DNA of 64,000 nucleotides from Frondihabitans sp. PhB188 (GTDB lineage Bacteria > Actinomycetota > Actinomycetes > Actinomycetales > Microbacteriaceae), in the NCBI RefSeq assembly GCF_003752365.1, contig NZ_RJUO01000005.1:186001-250000 (forward strand), in the 5' to 3' direction. The notes beneath the pieces were generated by a model that searched no databases, had not been told where the DNA came from, and saw nothing but the letters and a program-made list of their open reading frames with translations. Made by a program: the position numbers and the translations under genes. The stretch's first letter is position 1. Every line of letters starts with the position of its first letter. This document shows, one piece after another, positions 44,218 through 52,970 of this stretch.

Positions 44218-45252
44218 GTGAGCCCCACCCCCGAACAGATCGTCCAGGCCATGCGCCACGCGCTGACCCTGGCATCGCGCGGACCGGCTCGCGGGTCGCA
44301 CGCCTCGGTCGGCTGCGTGCTGCTCGACGACGCGGGGCGCACCGTCGCCGAGGGCTGGCACAGAGGCGCCGGGACGCCGCACGCCGAGGTCGACGCCATG
44401 TCGAAGCTGCCTGCGGGCGGCGCGCGCGGGCTGACCGCCGTCGTCACTCTGGAGCCCTGCAACCACTGGGGCCGCACCGGCCCGTGCGCCGAGGCGCTGA
44501 TCGAGGCCGGCATCGGGCGGGTCGTGTTCGCCGTCGAAGACCCGGGAGCGCACTCCGGCGGGGGCAAGGAGCGGCTGCGCGCCGCCGGCATCCCCGTCGA
44601 CGAGGGGGTGCTCGCCGCGGAGGTCGCCGAGTGGATGCGCCGCTGGCTGATCGCCGCGTCGCTCCAGCGCCCGTTCGTCACGCTCAAATGGGCGTCGAGC
44701 CTGGACGGCCGCGCCGCCGCAGCCGACGGCACCAGCCAGTGGATCACCGGCACGGCCGCGCGCCAGCACGTTCACGAGCAGCGGGCCGACCATGACGCGA
44801 TCCTCGTCGGCACGGGCACCGTGCTCGCCGACGACCCCACTCTCACCGCCCGCGGCGACGGCGGTGAGCTGCTGCCACTGCAGCCTCTGCCGGTCGTCGT
44901 CGGCGAGCGCCCCGTCCCGATCGACGCGCGTCTGCGTCAGCACCCGCGCGGCCTGGTCGAGACCGGCACGCGCGACCTCCGAGCGGTGCTCTCCGACCTG
45001 TTCGCCCGCGACGTCCGCACCGTCTTCGTCGAGGGCGGCCCCACCGTCGCCGGCGAGCTGATCCGGAACGACCTCGTCGACGACTACCTCGTCTACCTCG
45101 CCCCGACGCTGATCGGCGGCCCCCGGCTCGCCCTCGGCGACCTCGGTGTAGACACTATCGACGGCCAGCGTCACCTCTCGGTGACCTCCGTCACCCCCCT
45201 CGGCGACGATCTCGCGATCCTCGCCCGCACTCAGAGCGGGAGCTCCCGATGA
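44218..45252 (+). CDS. ribD: Bifunctional riboflavin deaminase/reductase
   Basis: A 344-residue two-domain enzyme of riboflavin synthesis. The N-terminal deaminase has His55-Ala-Glu57 (TPHAEVDAM) and Cys81/Cys90 (EPCNHWGRTGPC). The C-terminal reductase has LKWASSLDGRAAAADGTSQWITG and the later FVEGGPTVAGELI. The order is the standard RibD one. GTG start, with ribA overlapping its stop (ATGA). No ribE or ribH is in the window. Confidence 0.93.
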   Translation: MSPTPEQIVQAMRHALTLASRGPARGSHASVGCVLLDDAGRTVAEGWHRGAGTPHAEVDAMSKLPAGGARGLTAVVTLEPCNHWGRTGPCAEALIEAGIGRVVFAVEDPGAHSGGGKERLRAAGIPVDEGVLAAEVAEWMRRWLIAASLQRPFVTLKWASSLDGRAAAADGTSQWITGTAARQHVHEQRADHDAILVGTGTVLADDPTLTARGDGGELLPLQPLPVVVGERPVPIDARLRQHPRGLVETGTRDLRAVLSDLFARDVRTVFVEGGPTVAGELIRNDLVDDYLVYLAPTLIGGPRLALGDLGVDTIDGQRHLSVTSVTPLGDDLAILARTQSGSSR

Positions 45253-45887
45253 CCGACACCCCAGCCGTGCGCCCGCACGTCACCTTCGAGGTCGAGACGA
45301 CCGTCCCGACCACCCACGGGACCTTCCGGATGCGCGCCTACCGCGACCTCGACACCGGCGCGGATCACATCGCCATCGTCTCCGGTCAGCCCGGCGACGG
45401 CGCTATCGTCCGCGTGCACTCGGAGTGCCTGACCGGCGAGGCGTTCGGCTCGCTCAAGTGCGAGTGCGGACCGCAGCTCGACGCCGCGCTCGACACCATC
45501 CACAACCAGGGCGGCGTCGTCATCTACCTGCGCGGCCACGAGGGCCGCGGCATCGGGCTGGTCAACAAGCTCCGCGCCTACAAGCTCCAGGAGGAGGGCC
45601 TCGACACTCTCGACGCCAACCTCGCACTCGGCCTCCCCGCCGATGCGAGGGAGTACGTCGCGGCTGCCGAGATCCTGCGCGATCTGGGCTTGGAGTCGGT
45701 GCGCCTCCTGTCGAACAACCCCGACAAGCGGGCGCAGCTCACCGCGCACGACATCGAGGTCACCGAGATGGTGCCGCTGGTCGTCGGGGTCGGCGCCTTC
45801 AACGAGGCGTACCTCGACACCAAGCGCGACCGCATGGGCCACCAGCTGCCCGGCTCGCTCGACACGGGTTTCGATCCGGTCGGCTGA
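45249..45887 (+). CDS. ribA: GTP cyclohydrolase II
   Basis: A 212-residue RibA converting GTP to the diaminopyrimidine that starts riboflavin synthesis. Zinc ligands are Cys60, Cys71 and Cys73 (HSECLTGEAFGSLKCECG), and the catalytic stretch is YLRGHEGRGIGLVNK. The dihydroxybutanone-phosphate synthase domain that is often fused at the N-terminus is absent, so that activity must be encoded elsewhere. It is coupled to ribD by a 4-bp overlap. Confidence 0.94.
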   Translation: MTDTPAVRPHVTFEVETTVPTTHGTFRMRAYRDLDTGADHIAIVSGQPGDGAIVRVHSECLTGEAFGSLKCECGPQLDAALDTIHNQGGVVIYLRGHEGRGIGLVNKLRAYKLQEEGLDTLDANLALGLPADAREYVAAAEILRDLGLESVRLLSNNPDKRAQLTAHDIEVTEMVPLVVGVGAFNEAYLDTKRDRMGHQLPGSLDTGFDPVG

Positions 45888-45964
45888 GCCGCCGTGCGTC
45901 GACTCCCTGGGAGTCACCCGCACCACCGGTCGACTCCAGCGCGGTGTCGGCGTAGGGTGTGGCG

Positions 45965-46075
45965 AGCGATGGCCTGTCTGGCCTCGCGGCGACCGCGGAG
46001 TGTCCCTGCCCGTGAAGCTAGCGTTCCGCCGGTCGTAAGGGCCGTACCTCGTCTTGAGAGGTGCGGCCCTTCTTG
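45965..46075 (+). ncRNA. Candidate small RNA with terminator, about 110 nt
   Basis: TCGACT (45930-45935), a 17-bp spacer and TAGGGT (45953-45958) form a promoter-like unit. Downstream come a GCGA-GGCC/GGCC-CGC hairpin, a CGCGG/CCGCG hairpin and a strong terminator hairpin at 46037-46071. No open reading frame with support fits. It could instead be the 3' end of the ribDA transcript, since the terminator would serve ribA too. Expression is inferred, not shown. Confidence 0.4.
46037..46071 (+). terminator. Terminator hairpin after ribDA
   Basis: A 14-bp stem (46037-46050 with 46058-46071, one T-G pair, core AAGGGCCG/CGGCCCTT) with a 7-nt loop, followed by CTTGCG. Confidence 0.75.
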
Positions 46076-46569
46076 CGACGCGGCGGTCGTCACGATGCCG
46101 GCCTTGCGACGGCTCACGAGCCCGATTCCCTGCCGTGAAAGCCAATCGAGGGCCCGTGAGCCATCTGTGCCGGCCAAAGACTGGCAGACCCCTGCACTCT
46201 ATGGGCCAGGTGGCTCCGCTTTCTAGGGCTTCACACGGCGATGATGATGCGGTACTTTTTCCCCAGGTCAACGGGCGTTTTACCTAGATGGCATAGGTAG
46301 CTTGTCTAGGTTCCAGCGGCGGGGTGCAGTCGGTGCCTCGGCCCCGACCGGGCCGCTCGAATCCTTGCCGGGCGGTTCGCCGTCTCGGGCGTGTCGTAGT
46401 AGCCTGTGAACAGGTCGTCACGAGCGGCCGACCACTTCCCCGGTGGCGATGACGCACGGGAGTTCCCGCGTCATCCTGCGCCGTCTCCCCGTTGCACTCG
46501 CTGCCAGCCCGCACCGTGTGCGCGCCGGCCCAGGCGTGCCCGTGCAATCCGTTCACGGAGAACACCCCC
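46076..46569 (+). promoter_or_regulatory. Long non-coding leader region before the MHS transporter
   Basis: No gene is supported in this 494-bp stretch. It holds overlapping palindromes at 46281-46311: TACCTA pairs either with TAGGTA (46294-46299), or, shifted by one, ACCTAGA with TCTAGGT (46305-46311). The pairings exclude each other. A -10 candidate TAGCCT lies at 46400-46405. A bulged hairpin (GATGACG/CGTCATC enclosing CGGGA/TCCCG) is at 46448-46475. The first may be a DNA operator, the second an RNA element in the transporter leader. Confidence 0.4.
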
Positions 46570-47919
46570 ATGTCAACAACGACCGCCGCCGGCAAGGCGA
46601 CCAGCCCCGCCCCTGTGAACTCCCGCGCTCGCGTGATCGTCGCCAGCCTCATCGGCACGTCGATCGAGTTCTACGACTTCTACGTCTATGCGACCGCAGC
46701 CGTCCTCGTGTTCCCGACGCTGTTCTTCGCGAACACCGACCCGACGGTCGCCCTGCTCGCATCGTTCGCCGTCTTCGGCGTCGCGTTCATCGCGCGCCCC
46801 GTCGGCTCGATCGTCTTCGGCCACTTCGGCGACCGCATCGGCCGCAAGAACACGCTCATCGCATCGCTGCTGACGATGGGCATCGCGACGTTCCTCATCG
46901 GCCTGATCCCCGCCGGCACCACGCCCGGCTGGAGCATCGTGGCGCCGACGTTCCTCGTGATCCTGCGCTTCGCCCAGGGGTTCGGCCTCGGCGGGGAGTG
47001 GTCGGGGGCGGCGCTGCTCGCCACCGAGAACGCCCCGGCGGGCAAGCGCGCCATCTACGGCACCTTCCCGCAGCTCGGCGCGCCGATCGGCTTCATGGTC
47101 GCCAACGGCCTGTTCCTGATCCTCAACGTGAGCATGTCGGCCGACGCGTTCGCCGCCTGGGGCTGGCGCATCCCGTTCCTCGGCTCGGCCGTGCTGGTGG
47201 CCGTCGGCCTCTACGCGCGCTTCAAGCTCGTCGAGACCCCCGCGTTCACGAAGGTCGTCGAGACCGGCAACGTGTCGAAGCTGCCGCTGGGCCGCGTGTT
47301 CCGCAGCAGCTGGCGCCAGCTGATCCTCGGCACGTTCATCATGCTGGCGACGTACACGCTCTTCTACCTGATGACCACGTTCACGCTGACCTTCGGCACG
47401 GCCGCCAAAGACGCTCCGGTCGCCGGCCTCGGTTACTCGCGCGAGAGCTTCCTGCTGATGCTGATCGTCGGAGTCGCGTTCTTCGGCATCTTCACGCTCG
47501 TCTCCGGTCCCCTGGCCGAGCGCTTCGGCCGACGTCGCCTGCTGCTCGCCGTCACCGCCGGGATCTTCGTCTTCGGCTTCCTGTTCTCGCCGCTGTTCTC
47601 GGCGGGCTTCGCCGGAGCACAGGGCCTGCTGGTGATCGGCTTCATCCTGATGGGTCTGACCTTCGGCCCGATGGGCGCCGTGCTGCCGGAGCTCTTCCCG
47701 GCGAACGTCCGCTACACCGGCTCGGCCATCAGCTACAACGTGGCGAGCATCCTCGGCGCGGCTGTCGCCCCGTTCATCGCCGTCGCGCTGTGGAAGGCGG
47801 CCGGAGGCAGCACCTGGCTCGTCGGCGTCTACCTGTCGGCGATGGCCCTGATCACGCTCGCCGCGCTGTTCCTGAGCCGCGAGACGCGCGACGTCGACTA
47901 CTCCGACAACCTCAACTAG
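46570..47919 (+). CDS. MHS-family MFS transporter
   Basis: A 449-residue major facilitator with 12 predicted helices. The metabolite:H+ symporter (MHS) branch is indicated by SLIGTSIEFYDFYVYATAA at the start, the first cytoplasmic loop GHFGDRIGRKNTL near residue 80 and RFAQGFGLGGEWSGA near 140. Relatives carry shikimate, proline/betaine, citrate or other organic acids, and the substrate cannot be read from the sequence. GGAG lies 9 nt before the ATG. The upstream region is long and structured, hinting at regulated expression. Confidence 0.9.
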   Translation: MSTTTAAGKATSPAPVNSRARVIVASLIGTSIEFYDFYVYATAAVLVFPTLFFANTDPTVALLASFAVFGVAFIARPVGSIVFGHFGDRIGRKNTLIASLLTMGIATFLIGLIPAGTTPGWSIVAPTFLVILRFAQGFGLGGEWSGAALLATENAPAGKRAIYGTFPQLGAPIGFMVANGLFLILNVSMSADAFAAWGWRIPFLGSAVLVAVGLYARFKLVETPAFTKVVETGNVSKLPLGRVFRSSWRQLILGTFIMLATYTLFYLMTTFTLTFGTAAKDAPVAGLGYSRESFLLMLIVGVAFFGIFTLVSGPLAERFGRRRLLLAVTAGIFVFGFLFSPLFSAGFAGAQGLLVIGFILMGLTFGPMGAVLPELFPANVRYTGSAISYNVASILGAAVAPFIAVALWKAAGGSTWLVGVYLSAMALITLAALFLSRETRDVDYSDNLN

Positions 47920-47930
47920 GCGATCCACCC

Positions 47931-47972
47931 CGAAGCCCCCGGCCCCGTCCTCCACGGGTGCCGGGGGTTTCG
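47931..47972 (+). terminator. Terminator hairpin after the MHS transporter
   Basis: CGAAGCCCCCGGC (47931-47943) pairs with GCCGGGGGTTTCG (47960-47972) with one mismatch; an inner CCCG/CGGG extends the stem. The T-containing right arm gives a short U run. Confidence 0.75.
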
Positions 47973-48041
47973 CCGTGGGCTCCTCTACAGGCGCCGGGGG
48001 TTTCGCCGTGGGCTTCTCCACAGGCGCCGGGGGTTTCGCCG
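47944..48041 (+). repeat. 33-bp tandem repeat, three copies, built from a terminator arm
   Basis: The unit (47977-48009, CAGGCGCCGGGGGTTTCGCC core) repeats at 48010-48041, with a variant first copy at 47944-47976. The repeated part is the right arm of the terminator hairpin, so the array looks like repeated duplication of that arm. Confidence 0.8.
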
Positions 48042-48095
48042 CGCGCGGCGGCACGCGACTAAAATCGGGCGCAGGATCACCGCCCGAAGGACACA

Positions 48096-50018
48096 ATGAG
48101 CTCCGACACCGCCGCACCTCCCACCACCGACGCTCCTCTCCCCGCATCCCCGGGCAAGGCGCGGGGCCGCTCCCGCAAGCCGAGGCCTCCGCGCCTCGAC
48201 CGCAACGGCCGCCCGATCCCCGAGGGGCCGCGCGCGAAGTTCAGCCAGCTCCTGCCCTTCCTGTTCGAGCACAAGCCGATGCTCGCCGTCATCATCGGGC
48301 TCAGCGTGCTCGGCGCCGCGGCCTCGCTCGCCCAGCCGCTGCTGGTGCAGCAGGTCATCGGCTTCGTCCAGTCGAACAAGCCGCTCGGCACCCTGGTCGT
48401 CGCGCTGGTCGCGCTCGTCGTCATCTCCGGCCTGGTGAACGGGTTCCAGCACTACCTGCTCCAGCGCACCGGCGAGGCCGTCGTGCTCTCGAGCCGCCGC
48501 CGACTGGTCGCACGCATGCTCAACCTCCCCATCAGCGAGTTCGACGCCCGCCGCACCGGCGACCTCGTGTCGCGCGTCGGATCCGACACGACCCTCCTCC
48601 GCGCCGTCCTGACGCAAGGCCTCGTCGACGCCATCGGCGGCTCGCTGACCTTCATCGGCGCCATCGTCGGCATGGCGATCATCGACCCCGTCCTCCTCGG
48701 CCTGACCGTGCTGATCGTCGCGGTCTCGGTCGTCGTCGTCGTGACTCTGTCGCGCCGCATCCGCGTCGCGAGCCAGCGCGCCCAGCGCAAGGTCGGCGAT
48801 CTGACCGCCGCCGTCGAACGCGCCATCTCGTCCATCCGGACGGTCCGGGCCTCCGGCGCGACCGACCGCGAGATCGCCGCCATCGACGTCGACGCTCAGG
48901 GCGCCTACGACCGCGGACTCGAGGTCGCCAGCGCCTCCGCCGTCGTCGTGCCGATCGCCAGCATCGCCATGCAGGTGTCCTTCCTCGTCGTGCTCGGCGT
49001 GGGCGGCTACCGCGTGGCCTCCGGCGCCGACACGGTCGCCGACCTGGTCTCGTTCATCCTGTTCCTGTTCCTGATGATCATGCCGCTCGGCCAGGCCTTC
49101 GGAGCCGTGACCAGCGTCAACTCGGCGCTGGGAGCCCTCGGCCGCATCCAGGAGATCATCGATCTGCCCGGCGAGACGAGCGCCGATCCCGCCGGCGCGA
49201 GCGCCGCGGCCGCACCGGTCGCTGCCGCCGCGCACTCGCTGTCGTTCGACGGCGTCGAGTTCACGTACCCGGCCGCACCGCCCGCCGACGACGAGCTCCT
49301 CTCTCCCACGGCGCCCCGCCCGTCGGCCGCGCACGACCTGACCGTCCTCCACGGCGTGAGCTTCCACGCCGAGCAGGGCACGCGGACCGCCCTCGTCGGC
49401 CCCTCCGGAGCTGGCAAGTCGACCGTCCTGGCGCTCATCGAGCGCTTCTACGATCCGACCGCCGGCGTCATCCGCCTCGGCGGAGAAGACATCCGGGCGC
49501 TCGACCGCGAGTCGCTCCGCGCCCAGATCGGCTACGTCGAGCAGGACGCCCCGGTCCTGGCCGGAACGATCCGCGACAACCTCGTGCTCGGCGCCCCCGA
49601 CGCGACCGACGTGGACTGCCTGCGGGTGCTCGAAGCGGTGAATCTCACGAATGTGGTCGAGCGCGGTGATGCAGGTCTGGAGACCCAGGTCGGCGAAGAC
49701 GGAGTGATGCTCTCGGGCGGTGAGAAGCAGCGACTGGCGATCGCGCGGACGCTCCTGGCCGCGCCGCCGATCCTGCTGCTCGACGAGTCGACGTCGTCGC
49801 TCGACGGCATCAACGAGCAGCGGCTGCGCGAGGCGATCGACGCCGTCGCGGTCGACCGCACTCTGATCATCATCGCCCACCGCCTGTCGACCGTCGTCGA
49901 CTCCGACCAGATCGTCGTGCTCGACGGCGGGCGCGTCGTCGGCGTGGGCACGCACTCGGAGCTCGTCGTCTCGACGCCGCTCTACCGCGACCTCGCGAAG
50001 CACCAGCTGCTGGTCTAG
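48096..50018 (+). CDS. ABC exporter, fused membrane and ATPase domains
   Basis: A 640-residue half-transporter of the MsbA/LmrA type. After a basic, Pro-rich 65-residue N-terminus come six membrane helices (to about residue 345). The ATPase domain has Walker A GPSGAGKST, Q-loop region QIGYVEQDAPVLAGTIRDNL, signature LSGGEKQR and Walker B ILLLDESTSSLD with a normal catalytic acidic residue. A Pro/Ala insert precedes strand 3 of the ATPase domain. It probably acts as a homodimer exporting lipid or drug-like substrates. A TAAAAT -10 box (48060-48065) and GAAGGA precede it. Confidence 0.92.
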   Translation: MSSDTAAPPTTDAPLPASPGKARGRSRKPRPPRLDRNGRPIPEGPRAKFSQLLPFLFEHKPMLAVIIGLSVLGAAASLAQPLLVQQVIGFVQSNKPLGTLVVALVALVVISGLVNGFQHYLLQRTGEAVVLSSRRRLVARMLNLPISEFDARRTGDLVSRVGSDTTLLRAVLTQGLVDAIGGSLTFIGAIVGMAIIDPVLLGLTVLIVAVSVVVVVTLSRRIRVASQRAQRKVGDLTAAVERAISSIRTVRASGATDREIAAIDVDAQGAYDRGLEVASASAVVVPIASIAMQVSFLVVLGVGGYRVASGADTVADLVSFILFLFLMIMPLGQAFGAVTSVNSALGALGRIQEIIDLPGETSADPAGASAAAAPVAAAAHSLSFDGVEFTYPAAPPADDELLSPTAPRPSAAHDLTVLHGVSFHAEQGTRTALVGPSGAGKSTVLALIERFYDPTAGVIRLGGEDIRALDRESLRAQIGYVEQDAPVLAGTIRDNLVLGAPDATDVDCLRVLEAVNLTNVVERGDAGLETQVGEDGVMLSGGEKQRLAIARTLLAAPPILLLDESTSSLDGINEQRLREAIDAVAVDRTLIIIAHRLSTVVDSDQIVVLDGGRVVGVGTHSELVVSTPLYRDLAKHQLLV

Positions 50019-50063
50019 CGGCCCCCGGAGGCGGGCGGTCGGCGCCGGCGCCGGCCAGCGCGC

Positions 50064-50637
50064 GAGATGGCCCCGCGCGTCGCCCACCCGGCGCGCCGCC
50101 GACGCGGCGGGCCACCTCACGAGATGGCCGTGCGCGTCTCCCACCCGGCGCGCCGCCGACGTGACGGGCCACCTCACGAGATGGCCGCGCGCGTCTCCCG
50201 CCGGACGCCGACACGACAACGACGGCCACCTCGCGGAACGGCGCCGCGCTCGACGCGGCGAGCCGCCCCACGAGATGGCCACGCGCGTCACCCACCGGGC
50301 GCGCCAACGACGCGGCGCGCCACCTCACGAGGTGGCCGTGCGCGTCACCCGCCGGACGCCGACACGACAACGACGGCCACCTCGCGGAACGGCGCCGCGC
50401 CCGACGCGGCGAGCCGCCCCACGAGATGGCCGCGCGCGTCACCCACCGGGCGCGCCACCGACGCGGCGCGCCACCTCACGAGATGGCCATGCGTGTCGCC
50501 CGCCGGACGCCGACACGACGACGACGGCCACCTCACGGAACGGCGCCACGCCCGACGCGGCGCGCCACCCCGCGAGATGGCCGCGCGCGTCGCCCACCGG
50601 ACGCCGAAGCGACGACGACGGCCACGTCGCGGCGGCC
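50064..50637. repeat. Tandem array of 57-bp and 94-bp units
   Basis: Each unit starts GAGATGGCC (once GAGGTGGCC). Starts are at 50064, 50121, 50178, 50272, 50329, 50423, 50480 and 50574, giving lengths 57, 57, 94, 57, 94, 57, 94 and a last, decayed unit. The long unit is a short-like unit plus a 37-bp extension (GGAACGGCGCC...). Later units form a 151-bp short-long period. Frames stay open on both strands because the sequence is very GC-rich, but 94 is not a multiple of three, which argues against a repeat protein. It fills most of the 625-bp gap (50019-50643) between the exporter and pncA. Confidence 0.92.
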
Positions 50638-50643
50638 CGGCGG

Positions 50644-51243
50644 CTACACGACGGCGACGCCCGCGGCGCGCAGCTCGGCGAGCGCGGCGGTGCTGCTCCG
50701 CGGCGCGACACCCGCGACGAGGGCGGAGAGCACGCGCACGCGACGTCCAGCGGCGACGGCGTCGAGGGCCGTCGCGCGCACGCAGTAGTCGGTGGCCAGC
50801 CCGGCGACGTCGACCTCGGTCACGCCGAGCCGATCGAGCACCTGGAACGCCGTCTCAGGAACGCCGTCCCTGACGTCGCGCGCCCCGTCGACCCCGGCAA
50901 CGACCCCCTCGAAGAGCGAGTAGGCGGGCTCGCCCATGCCCTTGACGATGTGGACGTCGACGGCCGAAGCGTCGAAAGCGTCGTGGTAGGCGGCGCCGGG
51001 AGTTCCTGCGACGCAGTGGACAGGCCAGGTCTCGACGAAGTCGGGCGACGCGTCGGTCGCGAAGTGGCCGCCGTTGTCGCCCGAGGCGTCGTGCCAGTCG
51101 CGCGAGGCGATGACGACGGCGTAGCCCGACGAGTGCAGGAGCGCCGTCACTCCCGCCGCGACCGCCTCTCCGCCCTCCACGCCCAGCGCTCCGCCCTCGG
51201 TGAAGTCGTTCTGCACATCGACGACGAGAAGGGCGCGGCTCAT
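50644..51243 (-). CDS. pncA: Nicotinamidase / isochorismatase family
   Basis: A 199-residue cysteine hydrolase converting nicotinamide to nicotinate in NAD salvage. The catalytic triad is Asp9 (LVVDVQNDF), Lys101 (IVKGMG) and Cys154 (ATDYCVRAT). Metal ligands Asp49, His51 and His60 sit in SRDWHD and GGHFATD. The length and motif spacing fit PncA rather than other isochorismatase-like enzymes. The tandem array lies immediately 3' of it. Confidence 0.92.
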   Translation of the reverse strand: MSRALLVVDVQNDFTEGGALGVEGGEAVAAGVTALLHSSGYAVVIASRDWHDASGDNGGHFATDASPDFVETWPVHCVAGTPGAAYHDAFDASAVDVHIVKGMGEPAYSLFEGVVAGVDGARDVRDGVPETAFQVLDRLGVTEVDVAGLATDYCVRATALDAVAAGRRVRVLSALVAGVAPRSSTAALAELRAAGVAVV

Positions 51244-51258
51244 GTCAACAGTCTGCCG

Positions 51259-51286
51259 CAGCGCGCAGCGCGCAGCGCGCAGCGCG
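51259..51286. repeat. 7-bp tandem repeat, four copies
   Basis: CAGCGCG repeats four times just upstream of pncA, followed by GAGCCGC repeats. It is in the promoter-side gap of pncA (51244-51390), and slippage there could alter spacing. Confidence 0.75.
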
Positions 51287-51390
51287 CGAGCCGCGAGCCG
51301 CGTGAGGGGTCGCTGCTTGTCGACGAGGCCGCCCCGGGCAGCAACCAGCGACTCCTCACCGCCCTTGGGAGCAGGCAGCGCGCGCAGGAA

Positions 51391-52911
51391 CTAGTCGTCG
51401 CTCAGATTCGCACCGCACGAGTAGACCGCCGTGGCGAGCGTGTCGAGGGCCTCCCGCGCCGTGCCGCTCACATTGCCGATCGCGTAGAACGCGAAGGTGA
51501 GCTGGGTCCCGTCTTTCGCGTCGACGGTTCCGGCAAGGGTGTAGGCGCTGTCGATCCAGCCGGTCTTGGCGTGGATGGCGCCGCGTGCGATGGCGTTGGC
51601 GCCGGTGAAGCGGGTGGAGAGGGTGCCGGACTGACCGGAGACCGGGAGCGAGTCGTAGAGGAGCTTGAGCGACCCCTCGCCTGCGAGGACCTTGCGCATC
51701 AGCGACGCCTCGAGGGCGCTGGGCACGCCGTTGTTGGCGCTCTCACCCGAGCCGTCGACGATCTTGATGGTGGAGGCGTCGAGGCCGTAGGTGCCTTTGA
51801 GGGCCTTCTGGTAGACGGCCGTGAGTGATGCCGCGGAGCCGTCGGAGCCCGACACCTTCGACGACACCCGGGCCATCATCTCGGCGAGCGTGTTGTCGCT
51901 GTTCGGGATCATCTGGCCGATGAGGGTCGAGACCGGCTGCGACTTGACCTCGGCGAGCACGTCGGTGCTCTTGGCGGTTCCGCGGGTGAGAGCGGCCGTC
52001 GAGGCACCCGAGACCTTGGCGGCGACGAGCGCCGTGCGGAACGCCTCGCCGGCGCGGCCGACGGGGTCGCTCGAGCGGGGGCTGACCGACAGGGTCGGGT
52101 TGGCGCGGTCGCCGTCGACCATCAGCGAGACGACGCGGGGCTGGTAGCCGATGGTGAGCTCGCTCGCCGGCCAGCTGGGGTCGTACGCGTCGGCGTCGCT
52201 CCAGTAGCTGTCGTCGAGCACGATGTTCGTGATCTTCTTGGTGCCGAGCTTCGCCTTCACCTCGGCGGCGAGGGTGCTCAGCTTCGGGGCGCCCGGGTAG
52301 ATGCTCTCCGAGCCCGCCGGAGTGGCGCTCAGGGTCGCATCGCCGCCGCCGACGAGGGCGATGCCCGTGCCGGTGGTGGAGCCGACGACCTTGGTCGTGA
52401 AGCGGTAGTCGGCGCCGAGGTCGGCGAGCGCGACGGCCGTGGTGAGCGTCTTCATGACGCTTCCGGTGCGCGCGGGGGTCGACCCGCTGCGGTCGAAGAG
52501 CGTGGCGCCGGACTTGGCATCGAGCACGGTGCCCTCGAAGGTGCCGAGCCGGGCGTCGGACGCCGCGCCGGCGACGGTGCAGGTGCGCAGCGGAACGGCC
52601 GAGGGCACGGGCGAGGGGGCAGAACGCGCTGTGGTCTTCGGCGTCGCCTTCGACGTGGCCTTCGGCGTCGCCTTCGGAGTGGACGCGGCCGAGGAGGACG
52701 GCGCCGCGGACGCCGAGCGAGCGACGGCGGGAGCGCTGGTCGCGGGAGCGGACGTGGGCGCCGTAGCGGCACCTGCCGCGAGCGCGCCGCCGCCGAAGAT
52801 CACGAGAGCGAGGGCTCCGCCGGTGATGGCGGTACCCCGCGGGTGGGTGCGGAAGAAGGCGCCGGCCCGGGAGAGCAGGCCGGCCCGGGTGGCCTCGTCG
52901 TCGGAAGTCAT
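51391..52911 (-). CDS. dacB: D-alanyl-D-alanine carboxypeptidase/endopeptidase (PBP4 type)
   Basis: A 506-residue peptidase of the S13 class acting on peptidoglycan stem peptides outside the membrane. Catalytic motifs are SVMK near residue 151, SDN (IPNSDNTLAEM) and KTG (HAKTGWID). A membrane anchor lies at about 30-50, followed by a Thr/Pro/Lys-rich linker with ATPK repeats. I chose ATG 52911, not 52920, because TAGGAT ends 7 nt upstream of it, a leaderless pattern shared with other genes here. Confidence 0.91.
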   Translation of the reverse strand: MTSDDEATRAGLLSRAGAFFRTHPRGTAITGGALALVIFGGGALAAGAATAPTSAPATSAPAVARSASAAPSSSAASTPKATPKATSKATPKTTARSAPSPVPSAVPLRTCTVAGAASDARLGTFEGTVLDAKSGATLFDRSGSTPARTGSVMKTLTTAVALADLGADYRFTTKVVGSTTGTGIALVGGGDATLSATPAGSESIYPGAPKLSTLAAEVKAKLGTKKITNIVLDDSYWSDADAYDPSWPASELTIGYQPRVVSLMVDGDRANPTLSVSPRSSDPVGRAGEAFRTALVAAKVSGASTAALTRGTAKSTDVLAEVKSQPVSTLIGQMIPNSDNTLAEMMARVSSKVSGSDGSAASLTAVYQKALKGTYGLDASTIKIVDGSGESANNGVPSALEASLMRKVLAGEGSLKLLYDSLPVSGQSGTLSTRFTGANAIARGAIHAKTGWIDSAYTLAGTVDAKDGTQLTFAFYAIGNVSGTAREALDTLATAVYSCGANLSDD

Positions 52912-52918
52912 CGCGACC

Positions 52919-52924
52919 ATCCTA
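52919..52924 (-). promoter_or_regulatory. -10 box of dacB, leaderless
   Basis: On the minus strand TAGGAT is followed by GGTCGCG and then the ATG at 52911. Confidence 0.55.
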
Positions 52925-52970
52925 CGAAAGACGGGCGAGAAAGCGAACGGCGGCGATCACCCCCGTCCGG

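Noticed and set aside
46076-46569. Short reading frames between ribA and the MHS transporter
   Set aside because: They overlap hairpins and lack ribosome sites or recognisable domains.
46573-48147. 524-codon minus-strand reading frame
   Set aside because: Antisense to the MHS transporter, which has clear family motifs.
50064-50637. CRISPR array
   Set aside because: Units follow one another without unique spacers, are 57 or 94 bp long, and no cas gene is present.
50161-51828. Long plus-strand reading frame over the tandem array and pncA
   Set aside because: It runs antisense through pncA and dacB and uses repeat sequence; open only because stop codons are rare in GC-rich DNA.
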